64,000 nucleotides of DNA from Platanthera guangdongensis (lineage: Eukaryota > Streptophyta > Magnoliopsida > Asparagales > Orchidaceae). The translations under genes were made by a program, and so were the position numbers. Every line of letters begins with the position of its first letter. Position 1 is the stretch's first letter. The notes beneath the pieces were generated by a model. The model was not told the origin of the DNA. It was given only the letters and a program-made list of their open reading frames with translations, and did no database searches. Location: positions 121,649,047 to 121,713,046 of the forward strand of contig CM077151.1 of the NCBI GenBank assembly GCA_039583875.1, read 5' to 3'. Shown piece after piece: positions 42,907 through 53,996 of the stretch.

Positions 42907-43492
42907 ATGACAATTAAGGAAGTTTGCGTTCAGAGAATCGTCGTTTCTGAGTTCGACAACTGTTCCTATATCGTCGATCTGAGTTTGACGATAAACTGCT
43001 GACCATTGTTATTTTATCATTCTTCTGGTTTTTAATTTTGTCCTTAGCTTCAATTTGTTCTAGAATTTTATTAACCTTATTTATTTTGTTCAGTTTTTTC
43101 ATTCCTTTTATTAGAGAGAAAATTTTATAGTTTTTGAAAGATGATTCCTTTGGATTAGGGTTGGTTCACTAGATGTGGCTCCTAATCCTAATCTACAGTT
43201 ATAGGTTCTAGCATTTACTGTGTTGGTTATATCTAGCAATTTCAAACTTCTACCATTTAATGATTCTTCTTCTAAATCTTAGCTTTGTTAAGTTCTGATT
43301 TCAGAAAATTAATTTTTCATTTTGCGGATTTCAGTTCACTAGATATATTTGCATTTTCGAAGTGAGTTTATCTAGATCATTCAATTTATCTCTGAGAAGT
43401 TTGATTTCCTTCTTAGAGCTTATCAAATCTAAGCATAGGTTTTTAAATTCAAATTTAAATTCATTAGATTCAAAATCATAAGATGTTATTAC
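42907..43492 (-). pseudogene. Copia gag 3' continuation / LTR edge
   Basis: 42907-43000 still has the TCGTCGA-type words of the plus LTR. From about 43010 to 43490 the minus strand reads as a Lys/Leu/Asn-rich, stop-interrupted continuation of the SIRE-like gag. The boundary between the two is not clear. Confidence 0.4.
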
Positions 43493-44672
43493 CTAATCTT
43501 CAACTGACAGGTTTTCTTCATTATCAGATTCATCTGTATCTGATCTGCTACTGTTTGCATCAATTTCCATGAGGCAAACCACCTTTGCCTTGGCCTCCTC
43601 TTCTTCTTCTCTAGAGCTGGAAGATGTGGATTCATCTTCTGTGTCACTCCATGTTTCAGCCACAAATCCTTTGTCTTTCTTTTTGTGCTTGCTGGAAGAG
43701 GGCTTGCTGTAATGCTTGCTTCTTGATTCCTTCTCTTTTCTTCTTTCCTTATTTTGATTTTCAGGACATTCAGACATGAAATATCTTGGTTTCCTGTACC
43801 CATAATACACTACCTCTTTAGTGGGGGTTTTGTCATACCTTGGTTGGCTGTCATTTCTGGATGACTTCCTTCTGAAGTCTTTCCTTGCCAGTTTGAAGAA
43901 TATCTTGGCAAAGAGACTCATTAGCTCTTCATTGACTATTGGGGCTTCAGTTTCTTTAGCATCCTTGAATGCAATGGATTGTTCTTTCCTTGATAGAGGA
44001 GGAGTCATTTGTTCCACTCCACTGCTTCTCTGACTTGATTAGCTGCTCATAAGATTTGAGCTTTCCCAGGAGAGATTCATTTGAAATCTCATTCAAGCTT
44101 CTGGCCTCTTTAATTGGCCAGATCCTGGTGTCCCATGAGCTTTGGAAGCACATTAGGATCTTGTCATTCACTTCAGTCAAGGTGATTTCTTTGTCTAAGG
44201 TCCTTAGCTCACTGATGATGGAGCTAAGCCTGTTGTACATCACTTCAACTATTTCTACCTCATCCTTCTTTAAGTTTTCATATTGTGTGATGAGGTTTGA
44301 TCTTCTATCTTTCCTCTCATCTGCTGAGCCAACAACCATTTGATTGATTGAGTCCCAGATTGCTTTTGTAGAGGTGCACTCAGCCACCTTCTGAAAGATG
44401 TCATCTTACATAGTCTGAGCCAATATGTTCATGGCTTTGGCATCAACAATCTTTGCTTTCTTCTGAGCTTCAGTCAACTCAGGTGGTGGGACTGCATTGT
44501 TGCTGGAAGATGTTGTTGATGTAGATTCCTATGGGGGACCTGTCAAAATAGAGTTATAGATGTCTTCATCAATAGAGTTCATGTACAACTTGTTTCTTGC
44601 CTTCCAGATGGCAAACCTATTAAGGTTGCAAACTGGAGTTCTGGTGCTTGCATAATCCTTATTCTGGGCCAT
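43493..44672 (-). pseudogene. SIRE-like copia gag
   Basis: Begins at ATG 44672 ('MAQNKDYASTRTPVCNLNRF') and shows the UBN2-type copia gag core in 44387-43956 ('AIWDSINQMVVGS', 'NLITQYENLKKDEVEIVEVMYNRLSSIISELRTL', 'ILMCFQSSWDTRI'). It continues in another frame, with a frameshift near 44000, into an acidic/basic tail. The zinc knuckle is degenerate: 'YYGYRKPRYFMSEC' keeps only the last Cys. Stops at about 44528 and 44408. Dead copy. Confidence 0.8.
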
Positions 44673-44763
44673 GGCTGTGTTTATAATCTAAATGAAAATA
44701 AAATAATGTTTAGATCTAACAAAGGATCTTTGGTTCAAGATTTAGCTTGTACAACCAAAGGAA

Positions 44764-44779
44764 CCTCCTCTGATATCAA
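44764..44779 (-). other. Primer-binding site of minus copia element
   Basis: On minus: TTGATATCAGAGGAGG, the tRNA-iMet complementary site TGGTATCAGAG with G changed to A, eight bases inside the LTR edge. Confidence 0.7.
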
Positions 44780-44786
44780 TTGAAAG

Positions 44787-46708
44787 TGATGGGTTAGATC
44801 TAATATACTCTAGAGGTGGGGGGGGTGAATAGTGTATTTGTAGGTCCTTATAAATTATTACAGCTTTTGCTGTAATTAAAATTACAGAATTAAACTAAAG
44901 TAAATAAACACACAACACTCCTAAAAACACCAGCACAGCAAGAATAAAAAGAAAAGGGGCAACCAGACGACACAAGATATTTTATAGTGGTTCCCCAACC
45001 TGGGTACATTCACTCTTCTACCACTCTGGTAGGAATCCACTCAGGTTTTTGATCAGGTGTCTGACACCAATTAGCTTTTGATCAGGTGCTCAAAAACCAA
45101 ACCATCAAGTCTTTTGATCAGGTGACTTGTAACCAGGAATCACTTTTGAAGGGAGATGACAACCCTTTACATAGGTGGGGATGAGAGAGTGATGGAAGTC
45201 TTCTTTTTCTCAATCACAATGAGAAGACTATGTGGATTCAGTGATGTTGTCATAGTTTCCCCTGAGATGTAGAAGAGTTCAGGAGAACTGGAGCTTTACA
45301 CATGGTGATAGGCCTTCAAGCTTTCAGCCTTGATCAAAGAGATCTTCAGGGACTTCTTTGACAGATGGAAGATTTGTTGTCCTGTGAAGTGTCCTGGAGA
45401 GTTTGAAGAATGAAGACTCTTGACATATTTGGTGAATTTTGCCTTCTTCTTCAGTATCAAAAGTCTTGTGTCAAACTGAGAGTAGACGGGTTGTTGTTTT
45501 TCTTTTCTGATTCAGTATTCTTTCCTCTGTATGTGTTTCTGACTTTTTTTTTCTATCTGTGTGTTGTACTGTGTGTCTGTATATGAGAAAAGAGAAAAAA
45601 ATCTCTTTTTATATATTTCCTAGGAAAAATTGGTCTTTCGAATTTTGAATTCCTTCTTCATTCAATGCTGACGGCCTAGAGAATAAGCAGCATTGAATAA
45701 TTTCCCGAACTGTCCGGTGGAAAATGACAAGCAATAATCCTGGAGAATATCCTAATCAATGCTCCTCTAACGGTTATATTCGGAGAATGTTAGAGTATTG
45801 ATTACTCAGGAATTATTGCAGTAATCATGGGGACAGGGCTGGAAATGACGTAGTCTGGAATCATCGAACAGTTGACAGAAATCGTCGAACTGAGTGCACA
45901 GTTTGTCGAGCTGAGATGTTGTGTTCATCGACCAGAGGACTTCTGTTCGCCGAGCTGAGTTCCATGATCGTTGACCTGGAAACTGAATTGCTGTCTCTTT
46001 TGCCTATTTTGTGTCTGAAGTTTGTCGAGCTGAGTTTCTGGCGTTGTCAAATATTCTGTGTGGTGTCGACACAACCTTTCCAATGTGTCGACTGATGATC
46101 TGGGTGTCGACACAAGTTCTTCTAGTGTCGACTCAGTTGGTGTCGACTATACTCTGAGTGTCGACATAAGTCTTCTGGTTCTAAGTTGTTGAAGTAGATA
46201 ATACAGAATTTGTCGGGTAGAGAACTGAGTTCGTCGACCTGAGACTAGAGAACATAGTCTTAACAGAATGCTGTATTAGTCCAAAGATTCGTCGACTAAA
46301 GAATAGAGTTCGTCGAGCTGGGAACTAAGTTTGTCGACCAAAGTCTGATACTAAGGACTTAGAATATCTTGATGTTTTCTGAACTTGAAGTGTTGTTGTA
46401 GTGTCCAAGGTTTCGTCGACCTGAGTACCAAGTTCGTCGAGCTCAGCTCAGAGAATTTACTCTGAGATCGTCGAGCTGAGCACGACTATCATCGACCTGA
46501 GTTCGACGAACGTCGAACTCACTTTACAGAGTCTTGAAATCTTCTAAGTCATGAGTCTCTGGCAGTCTTGTTGATAGCTGGTCCATGTGATGTTGACTTT
46601 AAGGACTTGTCCTAGACTCTAGGACACAAGTATAACCCTAGCTATACATTGAAGGTCACATGATCCTAAGTTAGTGAACCTAGCCCAAATAAAACCAGGG
46701 ATCCAACA
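44787..46708 (-). repeat. 5' LTR of minus SIRE-like copia element
   Basis: 1922 bp. In minus sense it starts TGTTGGATCCCTGG (46708) and ends TCTAACCCATCA (44787). Features shared with the LTR at 48621-50166 are the G-run near the inner end, 'actcttctaccac.ctggtaggaatccactcagg', 'gatcaggtg' repeats, and the TCGTCGA-CTGAG words at 45860-46510. It was inserted into sequence related to the plus-oriented LTR, which resumes at 46709. Confidence 0.8.
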
Positions 46709-47398
46709 TGTTGACACCACTCAATGCCGCTAGCAATCTTAAGTCAAGGCGTTGAGTGGTGTTGACACCACTCAACGCTACGTTGAGTGGTATTGACACC
46801 ACTCAACACTACCTGCAATCCTAAGTTAAGGCGTTGAGTGGTGTTGACATCACTCAACACCGCAAGCAATTCTAAGTCAAGGCATTTAGTGGTGTTGAGA
46901 CCACTCAACACCAACATCATCCCGCAGCGTCTAGGTAAAAAGGCGTCGAGACCACTCAACGCCGCATTGAGTGGTGCTGAGTTAACTGGACGCTTCGTCG
47001 AATGTCGTTGAGATCACTTGACACCTTTTCAAATGGCGTTGATATCACTCGATGCCTAAAGTATCCCGAGTATTTTCTAAGTTAAATTCATCGAGTGGCA
47101 TCTTGTTCACCCGACTCACTCGACGCTTCCCGAGCCCGAGTCAATTCTCTTGACTCAAAACACGTGCGAGGGGCCTGGCACGAAATCGTATGTTACAGTT
47201 AGAAAGGTGAGAGGGAAAGTGGACGTACCCATAATCTGTGGAACTACTATAAATTCTGTGTGTGATTTTTGTGGTGTTTCTTGAAAGCAGAAAACTACTA
47301 ACTCACAACACACTTAAAGAAGGAAAATTTTAAAAAGACCAAAAGCTTATTAACCCCCAATAGGGGTTTAGCTACCCTTGAAACTAAAGACTTTCTAG
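46709..47398 (+). repeat. Plus-oriented copia LTR, 3' part
   Basis: It begins abruptly at the edge of the minus LTR and ends just before a tRNA-iMet primer site at 47399. Several inverted repeats 'gcgttgagtggtg ttga caccactcaacgc' (perfect 13-bp arms at 46749-46778) follow each other to about 47130. This may be the continuation of the LTR that starts at 40957, split by the minus element, or a separate truncated LTR. Confidence 0.55.
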
Positions 47399-47410
47399 TG
47401 GTATCAGAGG
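47399..47410 (+). other. Primer-binding site of plus copia element
   Basis: TGGTATCAGAGG, complementary to the 3' end of initiator tRNA-Met, next to the LTR and 67 bp before the gag ATG. Confidence 0.85.
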
Positions 47411-47476
47411 TAGGTTACTCAAATGTGACTTAATAGTCTGAGTAGATCTTAAAGGGTAGATAGAAGTATAGTACTT

Positions 47477-48600
47477 ATGGGTTCAGGAGAGATCCATAAG
47501 GAGCTGGATTTCATGAAGCTTCCTATCTGCAGGAAGGATAGCTATGGAATCTAGAAAGAGAGGGTCAGGCTCTTCATGGAGGCATCTTACCCAAAGATCT
47601 TCATTACAGTTCAAGAGGGACCTTTCACCCTATAAGTCTCAACTATGGATGCAACAATTCATACACCGAAGAAGTATTCATGGATGACCATGATTGAGGT
47701 CATATTGGTTACAAAGGACAAGAGGGCAAAAAATATAATAGTGAGTGTCATAGATGATTCTACTTTCCAAAACCATGTCCTCTAAAGAACATCTAAGGAG
47801 ACGTGGGACACTCCGGTGGTCTACATGGAAGGAACTGAAGTGGTCCAAGATGGCAGGATGTCCATGCTCAATCAAGAGTATGAGGTTTTCGGGCAGTCCA
47901 AAAAAGATAGCATATCTGAATGCTACAAAAGATTCTTTGGATTATTGAATGAGGTGAGGACCTATGGGATTGTATTCAGCCATTATGATCTGAAAGACAA
48001 GTTCCTAAGGTCTCTAACTAGAGACTATGACACCAAGATCTGTGTCATTAGAGAGGTAGCAAAGCAGGCTGTTACTCAACCTCATACACTATTTAGGAAG
48101 CTGCTCTCTTATGAGATTCAGCTGGCTGCCAAGAAGTAGGAGGAGACCATCAACAAATCACATACTAAGGAAATTTATTTGGCCTTCAAAGCTGAAAGGT
48201 CCAAGAATAACAAGGAGAGTATTGCCTTTCCTCCAAGTAGGCCTACTGATTCATACAACACAGGGCCAGCTCATCTGACAACAGCTTGTCAGATGAAGAC
48301 TTTGTTACCTTCTCCAGTTAGTTTTAGAAGTTAATGAAGAGGAAGTAGGGGAAGAGGAGACCTTCCTCCTCCTCTCATCACAGGAAGAACCACTCCAAGG
48401 GAGAAAGGTATGACTCTAAAACTAATAAGCATGTTTCCTCTAAAGTTGTTTGTAATTTTTGCAGCAAAACTGGGCATGCAATTGCTGACTGCCCAGTGAA
48501 GAGATGAGAGGCTGGTGAGAAAAAGGTCCACCAACACAAGGGCAAGAAGTAAACGTCCTTCATTGCAAAGAAGGAGAAGGGCATTTAATTGAAGGATGGT
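47477..48600 (+). pseudogene. SIRE-like copia gag with intact zinc knuckle
   Basis: From ATG 47477 the frame gives 'HKELDFMKLPICRKDSYGI', a stop, then the gag core in 47816-48139 ('MLNQEYEVFGQSKKDSISECYKRFFGLLNEVRTYG', 'LKDKFLRSLTRDYDTKI', 'LLSYEI'). Further down, a perfect CCHC knuckle lies at 48451-48492 ('CNFCSKTGHAIADC'). At least six stops interrupt it. The minus-oriented LTR at 48621 cuts it off. Confidence 0.8.
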
Positions 48601-48620
48601 ATGAAAGATACCACCCAAGG

Positions 48621-50166
48621 TGTTAGATATGTTTAACTCTAGAGGGGGGTGAATAGAGTATTTTAAAATCTTATTAGATTTTTATTGCAGAATTAAAATA
48701 GTAATACTTATAAGTGTAATCAGTAGGTGCAGAAAATAAAAATAAGCTAGAAAGCAAGTAGCACACAGTAAAGAATAAGATAGAATCACAGATGACCCAA
48801 GAATTTTATAGTTGTTCCCCTAAAACTTGGGAACATCCACTCTTCTACCACCCTGGTAGGAATCCACTCAGGTTTGTGATTAGGTTCCCTATCACCAATC
48901 AAGTTTTTGCTCAGGTATCTATCACCATAAGATCTGCTTCAGGTAGATCAGGAAACCCTTCAGGCTTTTGATCAGGTGCCTAAAAACCAAATCAAGTCTT
49001 TTGATCAGGAAAATTGCAACCAAGTGTTTAACTTTTGAAGGGAGCTAGAACCCTGTGTACAATGGGGTGAAACAAATAAAACTATATGTTGTCTTTTCTT
49101 TTCTCAAAACAACTGAGAAGACTTGTGGATCCTTGATGGTGTCAAAGCTCCCCCTGAGATGAAGTTCTGTTCAGGAAAATTGAGAACTTTGCAGGGTGAG
49201 TAGATCTTCTAAAAATTTCTCCAGAAAGCTGTAAACAGATTGAAGTTGATTGTCTCTTGGAAGCTTGCTGGAAGGAGAACACTTGATGAAGACAGAGCAG
49301 AATTCTTTCTCTTGAATATTTTTTTGTGTTTGTCTCTACTGTCGACTGAAAGAGAAAATCTCTTTTATATATCTCTACCTAATTCTTCTTTGAATTTTGA
49401 AATCTTTTGCATTAAATGCTGACTGTCTGGAGAATGAAATGCGGCTGGAGAGAATATTTGCATTAAAGAATATCCCCAACTGTCCCATTAAAAATAGCAA
49501 GTAATATTCCTGATGAATACCATAATCAATGCTTCCACTAACAGCTATATTCAAAGAATAAAAGCATTAATTATTCAGGAATTACTATTATAGAATATGG
49601 ACAAAATGATGGAAAATTCCAAGTCTGGAACTGCACAGGAATCGTAGACCAGAGAACAGATTTCGTCGTCCTGAGATCCAAGTTCGTTGAGCTGAGAAAT
49701 TATGTTCGTCGACCAGAGAAAGTTTGTTCGTCGACCTGAGAACCAAGCTCGTCAACCTGAGATCAGCTAACTGCTTTTTGTGAAAACTTCCCAATTCTGT
49801 GCTTCAAGTTCGTTGAGCTGATAATATAACTTCGTCGACTTGAGTTCAGAGAAAGTATTCTGGACTAAATGAGTTGAAGTTGAACTTCTAGAATTTGTCG
49901 ACCTGAGCTCGAATATCATCGAGCTGAACTCAGAGAATTGACTCTGAGTTCGTCGAGCAGAACACGACTTTCATCGAGCTCACTTTTTGAACTTGATTTT
50001 CTTCTAAGTCTTTGAGTCTTCTGGTGTCTTTAGTTGGTTGGTCCATGTGTGGTTGATTCTAAGGACTTAGCCTAAACTCTAGGACACAGACATGACCCTA
50101 GCTATACATGGTGGGTCAAATATCCTAGTTAGTGAACCTAGCCCAAATCAAACTAGGGATCCAACA
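48621..50166 (-). repeat. 3' LTR of a second minus SIRE-like element
   Basis: 1546 bp, in minus sense TGTTGGATCCCTAG (50166) to ATATCTAACA (48621). It is preceded (minus) by a polypurine tract 'aaataggggga gat' at 50167-50182, typical of SIRE 3' LTRs, so the element body lies at higher coordinates. It is a close relative of the LTR at 44787-46708 but shorter. It is inserted into the plus-oriented gag. Confidence 0.8.
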
Positions 50167-50182
50167 ATCTCCCCCTATTTGG
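50167..50182 (-). other. Polypurine tract
   Basis: On minus 'CCAAATAGGGGGAGAT' directly precedes the LTR start TGTTGG. It serves as primer for plus-strand DNA synthesis in copia elements of this group. Confidence 0.75.
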
Positions 50183-50299
50183 GTGAGGTCACTAATACAA
50201 ATGAAATGAAAATATTCACAAAGCAGGAAGAAATATATCTGGCAGAAAAATCAAAACATGCAGCAGATATTTACATAGTAGCTTTGTGATAGTAAATAA

Positions 50300-52808
50300 G
50301 TGAAGTGTTTTAGACCAATAGAAACTAAACATAATATATATCATTTCTTTTTCTTCAGCTTCTCCTTTAGCTTGTCATCTTTCTCCTGGTCAGCAGGCTG
50401 TGTAAACTTGATTTCTCTATTGGGATTAGCTGCCTGCTTCTTGGACATTGTCTTATCAGCAGCTCCAATAATATTCAGATATGTAGCTCTAGGCACAATA
50501 GCCTCTGGATGTAAGTTCATATAAGCATCAACATTAAAGAATTTGTTAGCTTTCTCATACCTTTTTAGTTCTTCCTTTCTGTATTTGGACATTGTAGAAT
50601 ATTGGGAAGAATCTTTTCCTTCAGCTTTAACTTTGTTTATCATTGAAAGTCCAACATATTCCTAGAACTTGGCCATTCTAGCAGTTGTCTCTGTCTCTGG
50701 ATCCACAATAGGAATGGGTGGAGACTCTGGCCTTTTAGGACTGTCAGCTTTTTGTGGTTCAGGAGCTTGTTGTTGTTGTTAAGGTTGTTGATGTTGTTGT
50801 CTTCTTGAAGAGTACCTCTGCTGGTTGCTTCCTTGATATGATGAAGATATACCTTGATGTCTTTGGTAGGTTTGAGCATATGAGGTAGACCTCTGAGGAG
50901 TATTAATTGAAGCACCAGCAACAGGTGGAGGAGTAGGACCTTTGTCGTGCCTTTGAGGAGGAGGAGGAGAATATATCCTACTTTTCTTTCTTGCCTTTTG
51001 TTGATTCTTTGACAGCCACATCCAGGCTGGCATTCCAGGGTATGGCGTTATTTTTTGAAGGATATAATAAGGAGTATCATGAGTTGGATTTGGCTTGGGA
51101 GCAGCAACTGGAGGAGCCTTTCTTTTCTTTGAAACTTTCTTCATGGCAGAGGTACTATCATCAGAATCATCATCATCATCATATTTATCAGAGGAGGATC
51201 CCTGAGTATTATCATATAAATCATCCAGAGCTTTCATAAGATCTTTGTCAATTTGCTTTTCAGCCTAAGGCTATGCTTGAGGTTCTGGAGTTGGAGCAAC
51301 TATTTCAGGGATAGGTTCAGCAACTGATACATTTTATGCTTTTATATCTGCCATGATGATCTCATCCAAATCAAGAAGAGGACTGTCATCCATCTTATAA
51401 GTGGGAGCTGAGACAACCTCTGGAGAAGAAATTTCCTTGGGAGCTGATATTGTTTGACTCTCAGTAACTACAAAACTGTCCTTAAGTTGCTTGGCAATTA
51501 TGGGACTTATTGGTGTCGTATATGGTACAATAGCCAAGTAGGCCTTTAGGCAGACAATTGGAAGAGAACTTAAATAAATTTTATCAAAAGAATTTAACAA
51601 ACTAAACAAATTAACTATGGGATGGACAATGCAATCACCAATAGTTATTTCTTCTGTAGTCTCTATAGTTGTATCTATGTATAGCATATCAATATCTATA
51701 ACTGCTGTATCTGTAACCATATAGATATCTGTATCTGTTTCTTCTTCTGCTGCTGCTGAAACTGGAGTTGCTTCTTCACTTAGCATCTCCCCGTGCCTGA
51801 TTTCAGTGGTAGCTGGAATTAGGGCCCCAGTAGAAGAAGTAGGGATAGAGGAAGTAGCAATGATGGAAACAAGATAAGAAATGGAATTTACAAGAGGTGA
51901 AATAGCCTCTGTAATTAGTGTCCTAATCACTGGAGTGATGCGCTCCAGGATGGAGGACAGGGAGGGAGAAACAATATCCATAAACTCAGGTGGAGTTTGA
52001 GTAGATACATATGGAGGAGCAGAAGGAGTGACATCTGGTATGATGTCATCCTGTGGAGATAATGCAGGAGGGGATAATGATGGACTGGGAATGTCATGGA
52101 TATGTGAGGTGGGTGTAGATGGTAATGAGTTGAGAAGATTAAAGGTGGGGGATGATAAGAATATGTCAGTGTTTATGTCTTGTATGTGGGATGGTAGTGG
52201 CGATTGAGGTGGTGTGATATGTTGTGGAGATTGAGTAGGAGTTGGCAGATGTGTTGATGAAGGAACTGATACTGCTAGTGGATGCAGAGGAGGAACTGAA
52301 GATGGCTAATGAGATGGAGGAGCTATTGTTGGATGAGATGTTATTGAAGGAGGTGGTGGAGGAGGAACTGCTTCAACACTAGGGTGGGGGGTGGCTGTTA
52401 CAGCCCTAGTGCCCTCAAAAGGCCTGGAGGAGGAGGAAGCCTGGGATGGCTTTGTGATTCTCCTCTCCCATCTGCCAAACAGGGCAGAGGAGGTTAGCCT
52501 TTTGGAGGCATTTATGAACACTGTTGTGGAAACCAGATGTTCACATGCCTTTTCCTATAGAAAAATCCTCAGAACCTGGCCAAAATAGACCTCTTTCTTA
52601 TTATTCTTCTTCTTAATCAGATAAAACAAAAACTTACCCCAATTTATTCCTTTCTTATCAACCAAGGCACCCATCACCAAGAACTGGTGCCTGGTGATGT
52701 CGTCATGTGTTGTATATTTGCCCAGCAACACCTTCCCGACTACATCTGCTAAGAACTTGTATTCATCAAGACAAGTTCTTTTTCAGCAGCTTGTTAGGGT
52801 TATCTCCA
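50300..52808 (-). pseudogene. SIRE-type extra ORF after pol, broken
   Basis: In minus sense it begins with a conserved plant retroelement domain around 52790-52540 ('ITRHQFLVMGALVDKKGINWGKFLFYLI', then 'GQVLRIFL' and a stop). A Pro/Ser/Thr-rich low-complexity middle follows (52521-51334). The C-terminal part is Lys/Gln-rich with 'DDDDDSDDSTSAMKKVSKKRK' (51237-50779) and a Lys-rich tail (50643-50341). SIRE elements carry such an extra (env-like) ORF between pol and the 3' LTR. Three or more frame breaks are present. Pol is missing because a chromovirus LTR begins at 52809. Confidence 0.6.
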
Positions 52809-53183
52809 GAATGTAAGACCCCATTTTTTTATTTTTCAAACCTTGGGGTCTTATGCCCAGAATCGCCATTTTGCGTTGGCACCGACACTCGGGAAGGCCT
52901 CCATTACAAAACGCTGATTCTGCCAGCCTTTACGATCACCAAAGAGAAAGAATCATAACATAGTTTCGATAAAACTAAGTCCACCATCACATGTAATAAA
53001 TGTAAATGAAATCACATCGAGTCCATATATAATATAGAGTAACAAAACAGGAATATAAACGGGCTTAAGCCCGGTACATCAGGTCCTCACTATAATCTCT
53101 CGCGGAAGCTATAGTAAAGACTAATCACTCACGGAGCTGGTCACTGGTGCTCCGGTACTAGACTGGCACATCTCCTTGCGCAA
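52809..53183 (-). repeat. Older chromovirus LTR fragment
   Basis: The + strand begins TGTAAGACCCC and is a diverged copy of the first ~400 bases of the LTR that starts at 53184 ('ttggggtcttatgcccagaatcgccattttgcg', 'gggcttaagcccggtacatcaggtcctcac', 'actcacgg'). It stops at 'cttgcgcaa', exactly where the younger LTR was inserted, so a family member jumped into an older member's LTR. Confidence 0.8.
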
Positions 53184-53519
53184 TGTAAGACCCCCTCTTT
53201 TTATTTCTTTTAAAACACCGGGGGCTTAGGCCCAGAACCGCCATTTTGCGGTGACTCCTTCACGCCCTGAAGGGTCATCACCACAAAGCGCCGATTCTGC
53301 CAGCCAAATCGATCACAAAAAAGTAGCAAAACAAAGTAAACACAAACTAGCAGTCCACAGAAAATCACATATCGTATAGATAATCTCCACGAAGGGAGTG
53401 TCCACAGAATAATAAATCAGAGTACTAAAATACGGGCTTATGCCCGGTACATCATGTCCTCACTACAAATCACTCATGCAGAAGCAAAAGCAGAACATCT
53501 ACTCAAGGTCGAGACTCAC

Positions 53520-53612
53520 AGTCCCGGTTGTATGAAATCCGGAGCGAGACTGCCCCATCTCCAAGCGCACCAGTCTCTAGGGCTGCTCCCCCGTGCTGGG
53601 CTCCACGATTCC
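53520..53612 (-). pseudogene. Candidate LTR-encoded second Gag exon (degenerate)
   Basis: It follows the acceptor CATCATTTTAG (53613) and ends at a consensus donor GTGAGT (53519-53514). 31 codons, with one TAG after 'GIVEPSTGEQP'. The last part 'RLEMGQS..SG' aligns with 'RKEMCQSSTG' in the older LTR fragment (about 53179-53145), which has the same GTGAGT donor. The plus-strand relative has an open exon at this place. Inferred from three-way comparison. Confidence 0.4.
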
Positions 53613-53923
53613 CTAAAATGATGTGGTTCGAAAACCGTTAGTCTAAAAGACTAAGTCCTATCATCCCCCACCCCTTCCCCCAAGGCTCCTAGGCACCGAA
53701 CGGAGAGGAAGAAAGGGGAGGACTTGAAGGTGGAGAATAATCAAAAATAGATGGCAGCGGACCTATACTAGCAATTCTATAATAGATATTGACAATAAGA
53801 TGAAATATGAAAAGTAACCTTCACTTATGTGAGAACACATAAGCCAAGGGGTCTTCTGCAAGGCTCTCATCGTATAAAGAGTCTCATACCAATTTATACG
53901 TTGGGGTGTCGGTTATCAAACAG

Positions 53924-53927
<4 letters not shown>

Positions 53928-53996
<69 letters not shown>
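53928..53996. repeat. (AT)n microsatellite
   Basis: About 69 bases of nearly pure AT within the LTR, in the same part of the LTR (between the two candidate exons) as the AT tract of the plus-strand relative. Confidence 0.9.

Noticed and set aside
42182..42917. Two open frames of over 220 residues
   Set aside because: They are translations of the N gap.
50341..52521. Host transcription-factor-like gene (acidic and Lys-rich tracts)
   Set aside because: It sits between a SIRE polypurine tract/3' LTR and a recognisable retroelement domain, so it is the element's extra ORF.
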